This document shows, piece after piece, positions 9,107 through 17,986 of a stretch of DNA of 64,000 nucleotides (positions within the stretch are counted from its first letter, which is position 1; each line of letters opens with the position of its first letter). The stretch is from JAWWPY01 sp963822825 (lineage in GTDB: Bacteria > Actinomycetota > Actinomycetes > Streptosporangiales > Streptosporangiaceae). The position numbers and the translations under genes were made by a program. A model generated the notes under the pieces. It was not told the origin of the DNA. It saw nothing but the letters and a program-made list of their open reading frames with translations, and searched no databases. Location: assembly GCA_963822825.1 (NCBI GenBank), contig CAWGIW010000008.1, forward strand, positions 124,001-188,000. The letters run 5' to 3'.

Positions 9107-9134
9107 TTCGACATATGTAGGCTACATGTATAGA
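9107..9134 (+). promoter_or_regulatory. Promoter with embedded palindrome before the hydrolase
   Basis: A -35-like TTCGAC (9107-9112) and a -10-like TATAGA (9129-9134) are 16 bp apart. The spacer contains the perfect palindrome ATGTAGGCTACAT (9115-9127). This arrangement would allow a dimeric repressor to block the promoter, which lies about 100 bp ahead of the hydrolase ATG and between divergent genes. No cognate regulator is encoded next to it. Confidence 0.5.
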
Positions 9135-9233
9135 CCGAATTCCGCTGACGCTAACCGGACCCCCGGAACGCGTCCTGCGGGTCGCCCCGGTACTCAGTTG
9201 CGCCGGTCCGCGGGGAATGCCAGCATCACAGCC

Positions 9234-10073
9234 ATGCCCACCTTCTGCGCCGCAGACGGAACCGAACTCGCCTACCACGTCCAGGGAGAAGGTGTCCCGC
9301 TGATCTGCCTGCCCGGCGGGCCAATGCGTGAGTCCGCTTACCTGGGCGATCTCGGCGGCTTATCCGGGCACCGGCAGTTGATCATGCTGGATCTGCGGGG
9401 CACCGGCCAGTCGGCAATCCCAGCCGATCCAGGGAGCTACCGCTGCGACCGGCTGGTGGAGGACGTCTCCGCCCTGCAGGATCATCTTGGTCTCGGTCGC
9501 TCCGACGTGCTGGCGCACTCGGCCGGGGCCAATATCGCCGTGCAGTTCGCGGTACGGCATCAGCGGCGGGTGAACAAGCTCGCCTTGATCACGCCGAGCG
9601 GGCGGGCGGTCGGCCTGGAACCTGACCATGAGATGCGGCGTGAGATCGTGAAGCTTCGCCAAGGCGAGCCGTGGTTCGCGGAGGCGGCCGCCGCCTTCGA
9701 ACGGGTAGCTGCCGGTGGGGGAACTGACGACGACTGGGAGGCCATGGCCCCGCTCATGTACGGCCGCTGGGACGCGGGCGCCCAAGCTCACGCGGCCGCG
9801 AACGAGAAACAGACCAACGAGGAGGCGGCTCATGCCTTCGCCGCCGAGGGCGCATTTGACCCGGCCGCCACCCGCGCGGCGCTCGCGCGGTTCGGCTCGC
9901 CGGTGCTCGTCCTCGCCGGGGGCCTGGACCTGCAAAGACCCCCGGCGGTGGTGGCCGAGTTCGCCGCCCTGTTCCCCGCGGCCCAGCTCGTTGTCCAGCC
10001 CGGCGCCGGCCACTGCCCCTGGCTCGACGACGCCAATCGGTTTGTCTCGGCCGTCACCTCATTCCTGCGTTGA
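9234..10073 (+). CDS. Alpha/beta hydrolase
   Basis: A 279-residue alpha/beta-hydrolase-fold enzyme. It shows the oxyanion-hole segment CLPGGPM, the nucleophile elbow AHSAGA with its serine, a late acid in GGLDLQRPP and the catalytic His in GAGHCPWLD. The family hydrolyses esters, amides or related bonds; proline iminopeptidase-like members share the LRGTGQS motif seen here, so an aminopeptidase or esterase is plausible. The frame is open upstream to 9063, but the ATG at 9234 starts the fold directly and lies downstream of the visible promoter. Confidence 0.85.
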   Translation: MPTFCAADGTELAYHVQGEGVPLICLPGGPMRESAYLGDLGGLSGHRQLIMLDLRGTGQSAIPADPGSYRCDRLVEDVSALQDHLGLGRSDVLAHSAGANIAVQFAVRHQRRVNKLALITPSGRAVGLEPDHEMRREIVKLRQGEPWFAEAAAAFERVAAGGGTDDDWEAMAPLMYGRWDAGAQAHAAANEKQTNEEAAHAFAAEGAFDPAATRAALARFGSPVLVLAGGLDLQRPPAVVAEFAALFPAAQLVVQPGAGHCPWLDDANRFVSAVTSFLR

Positions 10074-10091
10074 CGGATTCTGAGCGATGAG

Positions 10092-11036
10092 TCAAGGCGA
10101 TTCGCGACCTCGTGTCGGCCGAGGCCGGCGAGCCTGATTCGCCTCGCGGGCGACCGCCCAGGCGTCCGCCACCGGACCCACGTGCCCGAGCTTGTCGGGG
10201 TTGATCACCGAGCGGATCGCCTGGATCCGCCCGTCGAGTATGTCGAGCGTCAAGGTGCTGATGACCTTGCCGTCCCGGTCGCGGAAGATCGCGCCCGGCT
10301 GGCCGTTCACCTCGCGCGGCTCCACTACGCCGCCGATCGCGGCGAACGGCGCGACGATCGCGGCGAGCACCCGGGTCACATTCTCGGCGCCGATGATGCC
10401 CCTGGCCCACTGCGGGGCCTTGCCGCCGCCGTCGCCGACCATGTGAACGTCGGCGGCGAGGAGCTCCCGCAGCCCGTCGACGTCCCCTTCCCTGAAGGCA
10501 TCGAAGAACCGCTCGGCGAGTTCCTCGCGCTCGCGTCGGTCGGCCTCGAACCGGGGCCGGCCCGCGTCCATGTGGCGGCGCGCCCGCACCGCGAGCTGGC
10601 GGCACGCCGCCTCCGATCGTCCCACCGCCGACGCGATCTCCGGGAAGCTGAACCCGAACACCTCCCGCAGCACGAAGACCGCGCGCTCGAGCGGGGTCAG
10701 CCGCTCGAGCAGGAGCAGCGCCGCCATCGACACCGAGTCGGCCAGCTCCGCCGAGCGCTCCGGGTCCTCGTAGGGGTCGGTGAGCAGCGGCTCGGGGAAC
10801 CACGGCCCGGCGTACTCCTCCCGCCGGACGCGGGCCGAGCGCAGGACGTCGATCGAGATCCGGGTCACCACGGCCGAGAGGAAGGCCTTGGCCGATCTGG
10901 GTTGTGCCGGGGAGGCCTCGTAGCGCAGCCAGGTCTCCTGGACCGCGTCCTCGGCCTCGCTCACGCTGCCGAGGATCCGGTAGGCGATCGAGAACAGCAG
11001 CGGCCGCAGCTCCTCGAACTCCCCGGCCCGGGTCAC
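10092..11036 (-). CDS. ECF41/SigJ-type RNA polymerase sigma factor
   Basis: The 314-residue protein carries sigma region 2 (LLFSIAYRILGSVSEAEDA, VQETWLRY), sigma region 4 (LTPLERAVFVLREVFGFSF, IASAVGRSEAACRQLAVRAR) and a C-terminal SnoaL-like domain ending SVINPDKLGHVG. That architecture defines the ECF41 group, where the fused tail controls sigma activity instead of a separate anti-sigma factor. ECF41 genes usually sit beside a small oxidoreductase or epimerase. Here the GTG start overlaps the stop of an epimerase gene by four bases, so the pair is co-translated. Confidence 0.92.
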   Translation of the reverse strand: MTRAGEFEELRPLLFSIAYRILGSVSEAEDAVQETWLRYEASPAQPRSAKAFLSAVVTRISIDVLRSARVRREEYAGPWFPEPLLTDPYEDPERSAELADSVSMAALLLLERLTPLERAVFVLREVFGFSFPEIASAVGRSEAACRQLAVRARRHMDAGRPRFEADRREREELAERFFDAFREGDVDGLRELLAADVHMVGDGGGKAPQWARGIIGAENVTRVLAAIVAPFAAIGGVVEPREVNGQPGAIFRDRDGKVISTLTLDILDGRIQAIRSVINPDKLGHVGPVADAWAVAREANQARRPRPTRGRESP

Positions 11037-11962
11037 GCCAGCGCTGCCTTGAAACCCTGGCGCCACGAGGGGTAGCGCAGCTCCCAGCCGAGCTCCCGCT
11101 TGGCCTTGGCGTTGGAGAAGCCGCGCCCCTCGGTCATCATGATCACCGCCATTTCCCCGGCCAGCAGCCGGGCCACCCACTTGGGCACCCGCACCGGCCG
11201 CTTCGCCCCCGCGCACGCGGCCAGGTAAGGCAGCCACTCGCTGGCCGGGGCTGGTTCGTCGTCGACGATGTTGAACACACCGGTCGCCTTTTGCTCCAGG
11301 GCCAGGACGGTAGCGCTCGCCGCGTCGTCGAGATGCACCCACGATATGTAGCCGGTGCCGCCCCCGACCAGCGGGAACTGCCGCTTGCGCACGAGCCCGG
11401 CCCAGTCGTCGATGGCGCCCGGCCCGTACAAGCTGCCGTAGCGCAGGACCGCGCCACCAGCCTCGGCGACCACGTTCTCGAGGTGGCGGAGCGCCTCCGC
11501 CCCCTTGCGCGCGCTCGCCGGGCCCGGGTCCACCGGGTCCTCCTCGGTCTTCACCCATCCACCCTCGCGGATGCCGTTGAAGGCGCCAAAGCTCTGCGCG
11601 ACGACATGGGATACGCCGGTCGCCTCGGCGGCGGCCAGCAAGTGATCCGTCCCCTCGGAGCGCAGCCGGATGGTGGTGGCGAAGAAGCGGTCGGGGTGCT
11701 TCAAATCGGGCTTGCCGGCGTGCGCCAAGGAAATTGCGGTCATCTGGTGCACGATCGCGTCGGGCCGCGCGGCCGCCACCGCCTCACCGACCGACACCGC
11801 ATCCAGCCCGTCCATCACAACGCCATCCGCGCCCAGCTGCTCCAGCAGGCCCATCTTGGCCGCGCTCGTCGTCGTAGCCGTCACCTGGTGGCCCCGGGCC
11901 ACGAGCTGCGGCACCAGCCGCTGCCCCACGACCCCGGTCCCGCCTGCCACGAACACCCGCAT
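11033..11962 (-). CDS. NAD-dependent epimerase/dehydratase family protein (SDR), partner of the sigma factor
   Basis: A 309-residue extended short-chain dehydrogenase. It has the Rossmann glycine motif VAGGTGVVGQRLV at the N-terminus, a YGSLYGPGA catalytic-region variant and a YISWVHLDDAASA substrate-side motif. Two ATGs (11962 and 11968) fit; the first is 8 bases from GGAAGG and is preferred. Its stop overlaps the GTG of the ECF41 sigma gene, giving a two-gene operon. Partner enzymes of ECF41 sigmas are often their regulatory targets, which suggests but does not prove autoregulation here. Substrate unknown. Confidence 0.87.
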   Translation of the reverse strand: MRVFVAGGTGVVGQRLVPQLVARGHQVTATTTSAAKMGLLEQLGADGVVMDGLDAVSVGEAVAAARPDAIVHQMTAISLAHAGKPDLKHPDRFFATTIRLRSEGTDHLLAAAEATGVSHVVAQSFGAFNGIREGGWVKTEEDPVDPGPASARKGAEALRHLENVVAEAGGAVLRYGSLYGPGAIDDWAGLVRKRQFPLVGGGTGYISWVHLDDAASATVLALEQKATGVFNIVDDEPAPASEWLPYLAACAGAKRPVRVPKWVARLLAGEMAVIMMTEGRGFSNAKAKRELGWELRYPSWRQGFKAALA

Positions 11963-12139
11963 GACCATCACCTTCCGCCTTCCAGAGTCTGTCTCTGAGA
12001 CCTGAGACGAGACAACCCGGCCGTCTGTGACATGGCTCCGTCCGCTCCTGACTTCGCCGAATCGCACGTGATGGCCGCGAAGATCGCAGTGATCGGGGTT
12101 CTGCTGCCGTTATGATGCGAGCTGGCCGGATGAAGCTCC

Positions 12140-12785
12140 GGCCTGGCCAGCGTGGGCTCCCTGGTGCTGACGTTCCTGGCCGGAGCGGAGATCGATCCGG
12201 TGCCGCTGCGGGGGCACTGGAACGCGAGCCTGTCCATCGGCCTGCTTCGTCACCGACCTGGGCACCGTGCTGGCCCTCGGCGGCCTGTTCGCCACCTACG
12301 GCTGGCTGCTGATCGTCTTCGTCGCGGTCAGCGCGGTCACCGTGGCGCTGCTGCCCCGGCTGCTCCGGCTCGCGATCAAGCACTTCGGCCACCGGGTCTC
12401 CGAGCCGGAGATCAAGCTGCTGCTGGTGATCCTGTTCGGGCTCGGCGGCCTGGCCACCCAGGCGGGCAGCGAGGCAGTCCTGCCCGCCTATGTCGCCGGG
12501 CTGGTCGTGGCCGGGGTGTTCCTGCACGACCGGGTGCTGATGGACCGGCTGCGCTCCATCGCCCTCGCGCTGCTCACCCCGTTCTTCTTCCTGCGCGCTG
12601 GCACGCTCATCTCCGCCCCCGCGCTGATCACCGGCGCCGGGGTGATCGCGGTGCTGCTGCTGGTCAAACTGGCCGCCAAGATGATCGGCGTCTGGCCAGT
12701 CGCCGCCGCCTTCAAGCTGCCACGGCGGGAACGCACCACACCACGCTGCTGATGGCCACCGGGCTCACCTTCGGCTCGATCGCGA
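12140..12785 (+). pseudogene. Remnant of a CPA2-type cation/proton antiporter
   Basis: Hydrophobic antiporter sequence can be followed in pieces. One frame reads VGSLVLTFLAGAEIDPVPL (about 12146-12235). A second continues VTDLGTVLALGGLFATYG and about five membrane helices to 12740. A third resumes with TTLLMATGLTFGSI before similarity ends. The order and spacing match the middle of a Na+/H+ exchanger of the CPA2 family. The N-terminal helices and the C-terminus are missing and at least two frame breaks are needed, so this is a decayed gene. Confidence 0.75.
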
Positions 12786-13290
12786 AGAAGAGGAAGCGCT
12801 CGGCGAGGAAGACCTCTCGATCATCCACCGTCCCCTCCCGTCCTCCTGAGAGGCGCCGACATCTTGCACGGTGAGAGACTGCCCGGCGATCGGAGGACTG
12901 CCCAGCTCGTCCAGGCTGCCGCGACCGGTCGCTTCCGCTCGTGGTCGCGGGCATGCTGCTAGGCCCGGCGCGGGATCACAAACCGAACGAACCGGGCGTA
13001 CTCGTCGTTCTCGACCGTCCGCCGCCGCCGGTTTGGTGTCAACCTGGCCTTGATGCTGGATCGCCTGCCACGCTCGCCTGCACCTGCTGGATGGTCTGCC
13101 GTGAGGGGAGTCATCTGCCTGCTCCTTCCGCCTCGGCCGCGAGAGGGGGGAACGGCCTGGGGCCTTCACCCGAAGGTGCCGGGCTTGTGGAGCCGGGAGT
13201 GGAGGTCAAGTTGCGTTCAGCCGCTGCTTGACCGGAGCGGACGGCGGAATACGATTTCGGATCGGGTGAGGCCCTCATACCTGTCCGGAT
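12786..13290. other. Non-coding stretch after the antiporter remnant
   Basis: I find no convincing gene in this 500-bp stretch. One short frame near 12940 reads PLVVAGMLLGP, reminiscent of an antiporter N-terminal helix, so part of it may be further debris of the same or a related transporter. No clear terminator or repeat is visible. Confidence 0.4.
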
Positions 13291-13305
13291 GTGGAGGTGA
13301 CTGGT

Positions 13306-14142
13306 ATGGCTGTTCGGCTTGATTCCTGGGACAGTTCCGAGAACGCCCGGCGCTATGACGAGTTCGCCCGCACGCACACGACATACCGGCAGACCAGCCG
13401 CGATGTGGTCAGTCTGGCCCGTCCTGCGGCAGATGCGACCGTCGTTGATCTCGCGTGCGGTACGGGAATCACGACAGAGGCCGCCCTGTCGGTCTTGGGG
13501 GACAGCGGGCATGTCATCGCCGTGGACGCCTCAGAAGCCATGCTGGCTGCCGCCAAGTCGGTCATCCACGACGAACGAGTCCGCTGGCTGCACTCGTCAG
13601 CGGAACGTCTTGCCGATGGCATGTTGGCCGACGTGGATGCGGTGGTGTGTAATTCCGCGATCTGGCAAACGGATGTACAGGCGACTGTGGCAGCGGTGCG
13701 CCGGGTGCTGCATCTAGGCGGACGGTTCGTGTTCAACCTTGCTGCGGCAATGCTCGCCGATCACATCTACGACGACCGGCCCGACCCGTTGGTAGATGCG
13801 ATGAAAGAGATCGCGACCCGTGACTACGGCTGGGTTGCTGCGACGCCCAGCAGTGCAGGTGCTAAGCAGCAGGAACTATCGGAGATCTGGCTGCGTCAGG
13901 TGCTGCACAAGGCGGGATTCCGGGTGGACCGGGTGCAGGGCTGTAGTTATCAGGCCACCTTTGAGGAGCAGCGCGCGTGGCTGTCGGTCCCGGTTTTTAC
14001 GGCGCGCTTGTTCGGCCACCTGCCGTATGACCAGCGGATGGCCGTCCTCGACCAGGCGTACCAGCGTCTTGCTGCTGATCGCCCCGATCCGGCGACGACC
14101 CAGTGGGTAGCCTTCGCGGTCACTGCGACTGAGCTGGCCTGA
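13306..14142 (+). CDS. Class I SAM-dependent methyltransferase
   Basis: The 278-residue enzyme contains motif I VVDLACGTGITTEAAL, an acidic residue ending beta-2 (IAVDASEAML) and a post-motif VDAVVCNSAIW, as in class I methyltransferases that bind S-adenosylmethionine. The C-terminal third (RAWLSVPVFTARLFGHLPYD) is a separate helical part of unknown role. The acceptor is not predictable. ATG 13306 is chosen over an upstream frame because TGGAGGTG lies 6 bases before it. The gene appears single-cistron. Confidence 0.85.
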   Translation: MAVRLDSWDSSENARRYDEFARTHTTYRQTSRDVVSLARPAADATVVDLACGTGITTEAALSVLGDSGHVIAVDASEAMLAAAKSVIHDERVRWLHSSAERLADGMLADVDAVVCNSAIWQTDVQATVAAVRRVLHLGGRFVFNLAAAMLADHIYDDRPDPLVDAMKEIATRDYGWVAATPSSAGAKQQELSEIWLRQVLHKAGFRVDRVQGCSYQATFEEQRAWLSVPVFTARLFGHLPYDQRMAVLDQAYQRLAADRPDPATTQWVAFAVTATELA

Positions 14143-14498
14143 TCCACGGAACGGCATCGGCTGCCCGGTGCGCCGCGCCGGGTCGGCGCCGTAGGTGCCG
14201 CACGGCCCGGCGCGAGCGTCACGGGGCTCGGCGCTGCGCAGCCCGAGGCCGGGTACGTGGCGCTCGTCGCGAACACCGGCAACGATCTCAGCCGCGAGCA
14301 CGATCGGCGCCGCTTGACGGGGGAGCGGCAACGCACGCTCGCGGATGCTCTCGGCAAGGTGGCGCGCTCGCTGCGCCAGGCAAAGAAGCCGGACGGCGGC
14401 AAGGCATCTGGCACGAAAGTGGCACGGAACCGGAAGCAAGCCTCGTGAAGATCATCAGGCAGACTCCGGTGTGCCATCTAACCTGGGGTTTCTGTTGT
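14143..14498. other. Gap before tRNA-Arg with a possible gene-end fragment
   Basis: A plus-strand frame is open from about 14170 to the stop at 14448. Its last part (DLSREHDRRRLTGERQ, then a Lys/Arg-rich tail ending in NRKQAS) has coding-like composition but no recognisable domain or start. It ends 50 bp from the 3' end of tRNA-Arg, a place where integrase genes often end, so an integrase remnant is conceivable. I cannot support this further. Confidence 0.25.
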
Positions 14499-14571
14499 GC
14501 GCCTGGCAGGACTCGAACCTGCGACCCGCTGCTTAGAAGGCAGCCGCTCTGTCCATCTGAGCTACAGGCGC
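14499..14571 (-). tRNA. tRNA-Arg (anticodon TCT)
   Basis: The 73-base minus-strand sequence folds as a tRNA. The acceptor stem GCGCCTG pairs perfectly with CAGGCGC, the D-arm begins TAGCTCAG, the anticodon loop is CTTCTAA with anticodon TCT, and the T-arm contains GGTTCGAGTCC. The TCT anticodon reads AGA/AGG arginine codons. CCA is not encoded. The 3' end faces lower coordinates. Confidence 0.97.
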
Positions 14572-14697
14572 CCGTGTTTCATTGTGCAGGGTCAAGGTCA
14601 CACGAAGGACACACGGTGTTGACGGGCCGGCCACGGACTGAACCGCCTATTGTCGTCCCGTGAGAGCGGCAGACGGCCAGGCCACGGGGGGTCCGCG

Positions 14698-16203
14698 ATG
14701 AGGGGCGCGCTGCTGGTCGCGGGGACCTCATCCGACGCGGGCAAGAGCGTCGTGACCGCGGGACTGTGCCGCTGGCTGGCCGCCCGCGGCGTCCGGGTCG
14801 CGCCGTTCAAGGCCCAGAATATGTCGCTCAACTCGTTCGTGACCGCCGACGGCGCGGAGATCGGGCGGGCTCAGGCCATGCAGGCGGCGGCGGCCGGCAT
14901 CGAGCCGGACGCGCGGATGAACCCGGTGCTGCTCAAGCCGGGCAGCGACACGCGGACACATGTCGTGGTGCTCGGCCAGCCGGACACCGATGTTGGTGCG
15001 CTGGAATACCGGGGGCACTCCGGCCGCCTGCTGAGCGTGGCCCTCGACAGCCTGGCCCAGTTGCGCGCCGAGTTCGACGTGGTCATCTGCGAAGGCGCGG
15101 GCAGTCCGGCCGAGATCAACCTGCGCGATACCGACATCGCGAACATGGGGCTGGCGCGGGCGGCGAACCTGCCGGTCATCGTCGTCGGCGACATCGACCG
15201 CGGCGGTGTCTTCGCTTCGTTTTTCGGGACGGTTGCCCTCCTGCACCCCGCGGACCAGGCGCTGGTCTCGGGGTTCGTGATCAACAAATTCCGTGGCGAC
15301 CCCAGCCTGCTCGAACCGGGACTGCGGATGCTGCGGGAACTCACCGGCCGCCCGTCCTACGGCGTGCTGCCGTGGCGTGACGGACTGGCCCTCGACATGG
15401 AAGATTCGCTCGCCCTCGACCGCGCAGCGGGAACGGGAGCCGCGGCCGGAATTTCGTTGAGTAATGAAGTTCTTCGGGTGAGCGTGCTGCGGCTGCCGCG
15501 GATCAGCAACTTCACCGACGTGGACGCGCTGGCCGCCGAGCCAGGCGTACTGGTCAGGTTCGCCGCGGCGCCCGCCGAACTGGCCGATGCCGACCTGGTC
15601 GTCATCCCCGGGACCCGGGCCACCGTCGCCGACCTGGCGTGGCTGCGGGAGCGCGGCTTCGCCGCGGTGATCACCGAACGGGCCCGCCAGGGCCTGCCCG
15701 TGCTGGGCATTTGCGGCGGCTACCAGATGCTGGCGCGCGAGATCGATGACCCGGTCGAATCCGGGGCGGGCGTCGTCGCGGGCCTGGGGCTGCTGCCGGC
15801 CACGGTGCGGTTCGGCCCGGGCAAAATGCTGGGCCGGCCGCGGGGGTCGGCCTATGGCGGCGACGTCGCCGGCTACGAGATTCACCACGGGATCGCCTCG
15901 GTCGGGCCGGGCGCGGAACCGTTTCCTGGCGGCTGCCGGGTGGCCGGCGTATGGGGCACCACGTGGCATGGGACCCTGGAGAGCGATCACTTCCGGCGGG
16001 CGTTCCTCACCGAGGTGGCCGCGCTGGCCGGGCGGGACTTCACGGTCGCACCCGCCACGGACTTCGCGGCCGTGCGGCAAGCCCGGCTCGACACGCTCGG
16101 TGACCTGGTGGCGGAGCACCTGGATACCGGGGCGCTGCGTTCCCTCATCGAGCACGGGCCGCCGCCCGGCCTGCCGGTGATCCCGCCCGCTGGCCCTGGA
16201 TGA
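14698..16203 (+). CDS. cobQ: Cobyric acid synthase (adenosylcobyrinate a,c-diamide amidase)
   Basis: A 501-residue two-domain enzyme of cobalamin synthesis that amidates four side chains using glutamine and ATP. The N-terminal dethiobiotin-synthetase-like domain has the P-loop TSSDAGKSVV, then KAQNMSLNS, and GDIDRGGVFAS. The C-terminal class I glutaminase has Cys339 in GICGGYQM and the His pair near residue 396 in YEIHHG. Length matches the family. ATG 14698 is preferred over an upstream frame because of the G-rich site just before it. Other cobalamin genes (cobH, cysG) lie 26 kb away, so the pathway is dispersed. Confidence 0.95.
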   Translation: MRGALLVAGTSSDAGKSVVTAGLCRWLAARGVRVAPFKAQNMSLNSFVTADGAEIGRAQAMQAAAAGIEPDARMNPVLLKPGSDTRTHVVVLGQPDTDVGALEYRGHSGRLLSVALDSLAQLRAEFDVVICEGAGSPAEINLRDTDIANMGLARAANLPVIVVGDIDRGGVFASFFGTVALLHPADQALVSGFVINKFRGDPSLLEPGLRMLRELTGRPSYGVLPWRDGLALDMEDSLALDRAAGTGAAAGISLSNEVLRVSVLRLPRISNFTDVDALAAEPGVLVRFAAAPAELADADLVVIPGTRATVADLAWLRERGFAAVITERARQGLPVLGICGGYQMLAREIDDPVESGAGVVAGLGLLPATVRFGPGKMLGRPRGSAYGGDVAGYEIHHGIASVGPGAEPFPGGCRVAGVWGTTWHGTLESDHFRRAFLTEVAALAGRDFTVAPATDFAAVRQARLDTLGDLVAEHLDTGALRSLIEHGPPPGLPVIPPAGPG

Positions 16204-16278
16204 GCGCGAAGGACTACTTGCGGAGATGGGCTGCGCCAGATTGGCTAGCGCTCAGAAGTGGCAGAGAGGCAGGGTCGC

Positions 16279-17439
16279 GTGACCTTTACCGAGAGCGAGA
16301 TCAACGGAACCTGCGCGGCCGGCTACGAGCCGGTCCGGGATGCTTTCGCGGAGAACTTCGCGGAACGCGACGAGATCGGTGCCAGTGTCGCGGTCGTCGC
16401 TCACGGCGAGCCGGTGGCGAACCTGTGGGGAGGCTGGGCCGATCCGGCCCGCACCCGGCCCTGGCAGGAGGACACACTGACCAACGTCTGGTCCACGACC
16501 AAGCCCATGACCGCGCTGTGCGTGCACCTCCTGATGGATCGCATCGGGCTCGACCCGGACGCCCCGGTGGCGTCGTTCTGGCCGGAGTTCGCCGCAGGCG
16601 GCAAGGCAGACATCCCGCTGCGCTGGGTGCTGGGCCATCGCAGCGGGCTTTCGGGGCTCACCGTGCCGGTCACCGTGGCTGACTACGAGGACTGGGAGAA
16701 GATCACGACGCTGCTCGCCGCCCAGGAACCGCTGTGGGAGCCGGGCACGGCCAGCGGGTACCACGCGATCACGTTCGGCTTCCTGGTGGGTGAGGTCGTC
16801 CGCCGGGTCACGGGGGAGAGCCTCGGCCGATTCTTCGCTTCGGAGATAGCCGGCCCGCTGGATGCTGATTTCGAGATCGGGCTCACCGAAGGGGATCTTG
16901 AGCGTTGCTCCGAGTTGCAGGGGGTCCGGCCGTCTGAGGCCGAGCGGGCCGCGAGGGCCGAGGCGTTTGCCAACGCTAATCCCGCGGCCCTGGCCGCGCT
17001 GGCCAACCCGCCGTTGAGCGGCGACGAGGCCAACGCGCCGGGCTGGCGGATGGCGCAGATCCCGGCGGTGAACGGGCACGGGACCGCGCTCGCCCTGGCC
17101 ACGATCTTCGGTTCGCTGGTCAACGGGTCGGAGCGGCTGATCTGCGACGCGACCGTCCAGGCGGCGCGCACCGGCCAGGGCCGAGGCACCGACCTGGTCC
17201 TGGGTTTCCCGGTGGACTTCGGGCTCGGGTTCGCGCTGTCCGGCCCGGAACAGCATTTCGGCCCCAATCCGGGCGCGTTCGGCCACGACGGTTTCGGCGG
17301 ATCGGCGGTCTGGGCGGATCCGGGGACCGGGGTGGCTGGTGCCTACGTGATGAACCGGATGGGGATGAACCTGGTCAACGATGAGCGCAAGATGGCGCTG
17401 GTAGAGGGGATCACCCGGAGCGCTGACCGCGTGCGCTGA
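16279..17439 (+). CDS. Serine hydrolase, beta-lactamase class C/esterase family
   Basis: The 386-residue protein has the SxxK catalytic motif in WSTTKPMT, the second-motif tyrosine in ASGYHAITFG and a third motif HDGFGGS where many EstB-like esterases replace KTG. This pattern is that of family VIII esterases and class C beta-lactamase homologues. No signal peptide is visible, so a cytoplasmic esterase or amidase is likelier than resistance. The GTG at 16279 has GGCAGGG 4 bases upstream; a GTG at 16258 is an alternative. Confidence 0.85.
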   Translation: MTFTESEINGTCAAGYEPVRDAFAENFAERDEIGASVAVVAHGEPVANLWGGWADPARTRPWQEDTLTNVWSTTKPMTALCVHLLMDRIGLDPDAPVASFWPEFAAGGKADIPLRWVLGHRSGLSGLTVPVTVADYEDWEKITTLLAAQEPLWEPGTASGYHAITFGFLVGEVVRRVTGESLGRFFASEIAGPLDADFEIGLTEGDLERCSELQGVRPSEAERAARAEAFANANPAALAALANPPLSGDEANAPGWRMAQIPAVNGHGTALALATIFGSLVNGSERLICDATVQAARTGQGRGTDLVLGFPVDFGLGFALSGPEQHFGPNPGAFGHDGFGGSAVWADPGTGVAGAYVMNRMGMNLVNDERKMALVEGITRSADRVR

Positions 17440-17734
17440 GCCTGGCCCAGGCTCGGCGCGGGGGTTAGGCTGAGAACCGTCTGGGCCCGCTGCGGGCGCG
17501 GCGCTGCTCGGGCAGTGTGCCCGGATCGCCGCCGCGGCCGCGGTACCACTCGGCCGCCGCGCTGCGGGCCAAGTCCTGGCGAGCCGGATTCCTCCCGCAA
17601 TGTGATCCCGACGCGCCTGGCCGCGCCCGCCCCCGAGCACCCACGGCGGCCCCGGCGGTCGCCTGATCCCGCCCATTGCGATCCGGCGTCGGCCGGCGGC
17701 TTTCCGCTGCGCCTTCCGCTGCGCCCTTTCAGGG

Positions 17735-17795
17735 GCGCAGGTCAACGGGGGGGCGCAGGTCAACGGGGGGGCGCAGGTCAACGGGGGGGCGCAGG
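17735..17795 (+). repeat. 18-bp in-frame tandem repeat, 3 copies plus part of a fourth
   Basis: Three identical copies of an 18-bp unit (GCGCAGGTCAACGGGGGG) are followed by a partial one. In the frame of the YidC remnant they encode three Ala-Gln-Val-Asn-Gly-Gly units. The 7-G runs at each junction are slippage prone. Confidence 0.9.
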
Positions 17796-17980
17796 CGGGC
17801 AGGCTGATGGCAGCGCTGGGCCGGGTCATGCCTTTCGCCACTGTGCTTATGGCCGCCGTGGTGCCGCTGGCGGCCGGGCTTTACCTGCTGACCACGGCGG
17901 CCTGGACGGTGACCGAGCGCGCTGTGCTCCGCCGCAGGTTCCGGCCGAGGCTAGGCCAGGCAGGCTCGCCGGGCCGGTAG
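17735..17980 (+). pseudogene. C-terminal fragment of a YidC/Oxa1-type membrane insertase
   Basis: Following the 18-bp repeats in frame, the sequence reads MPFATVLMAAVVPLAAGLYL, TTAAWTVTERAVLRRR and stops at 17978. This matches the last transmembrane helix of actinobacterial YidC/Oxa1 insertases. None of the conserved core helices is present, so it is a remnant rather than a working insertase; a short Ala/Gly-rich membrane peptide is the alternative. The 295 bp before it, back to the serine hydrolase, hold nothing recognisable. Confidence 0.55.
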
Positions 17981-17986
17981 CAGGCG

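Noticed and set aside
14572..14697. Cobalamin riboswitch before cobQ, and a TTGACG/TATTGT promoter
   Set aside because: The gap is too short and lacks the B12 box; the two promoter-like hexamers are 23 bp apart, too far.
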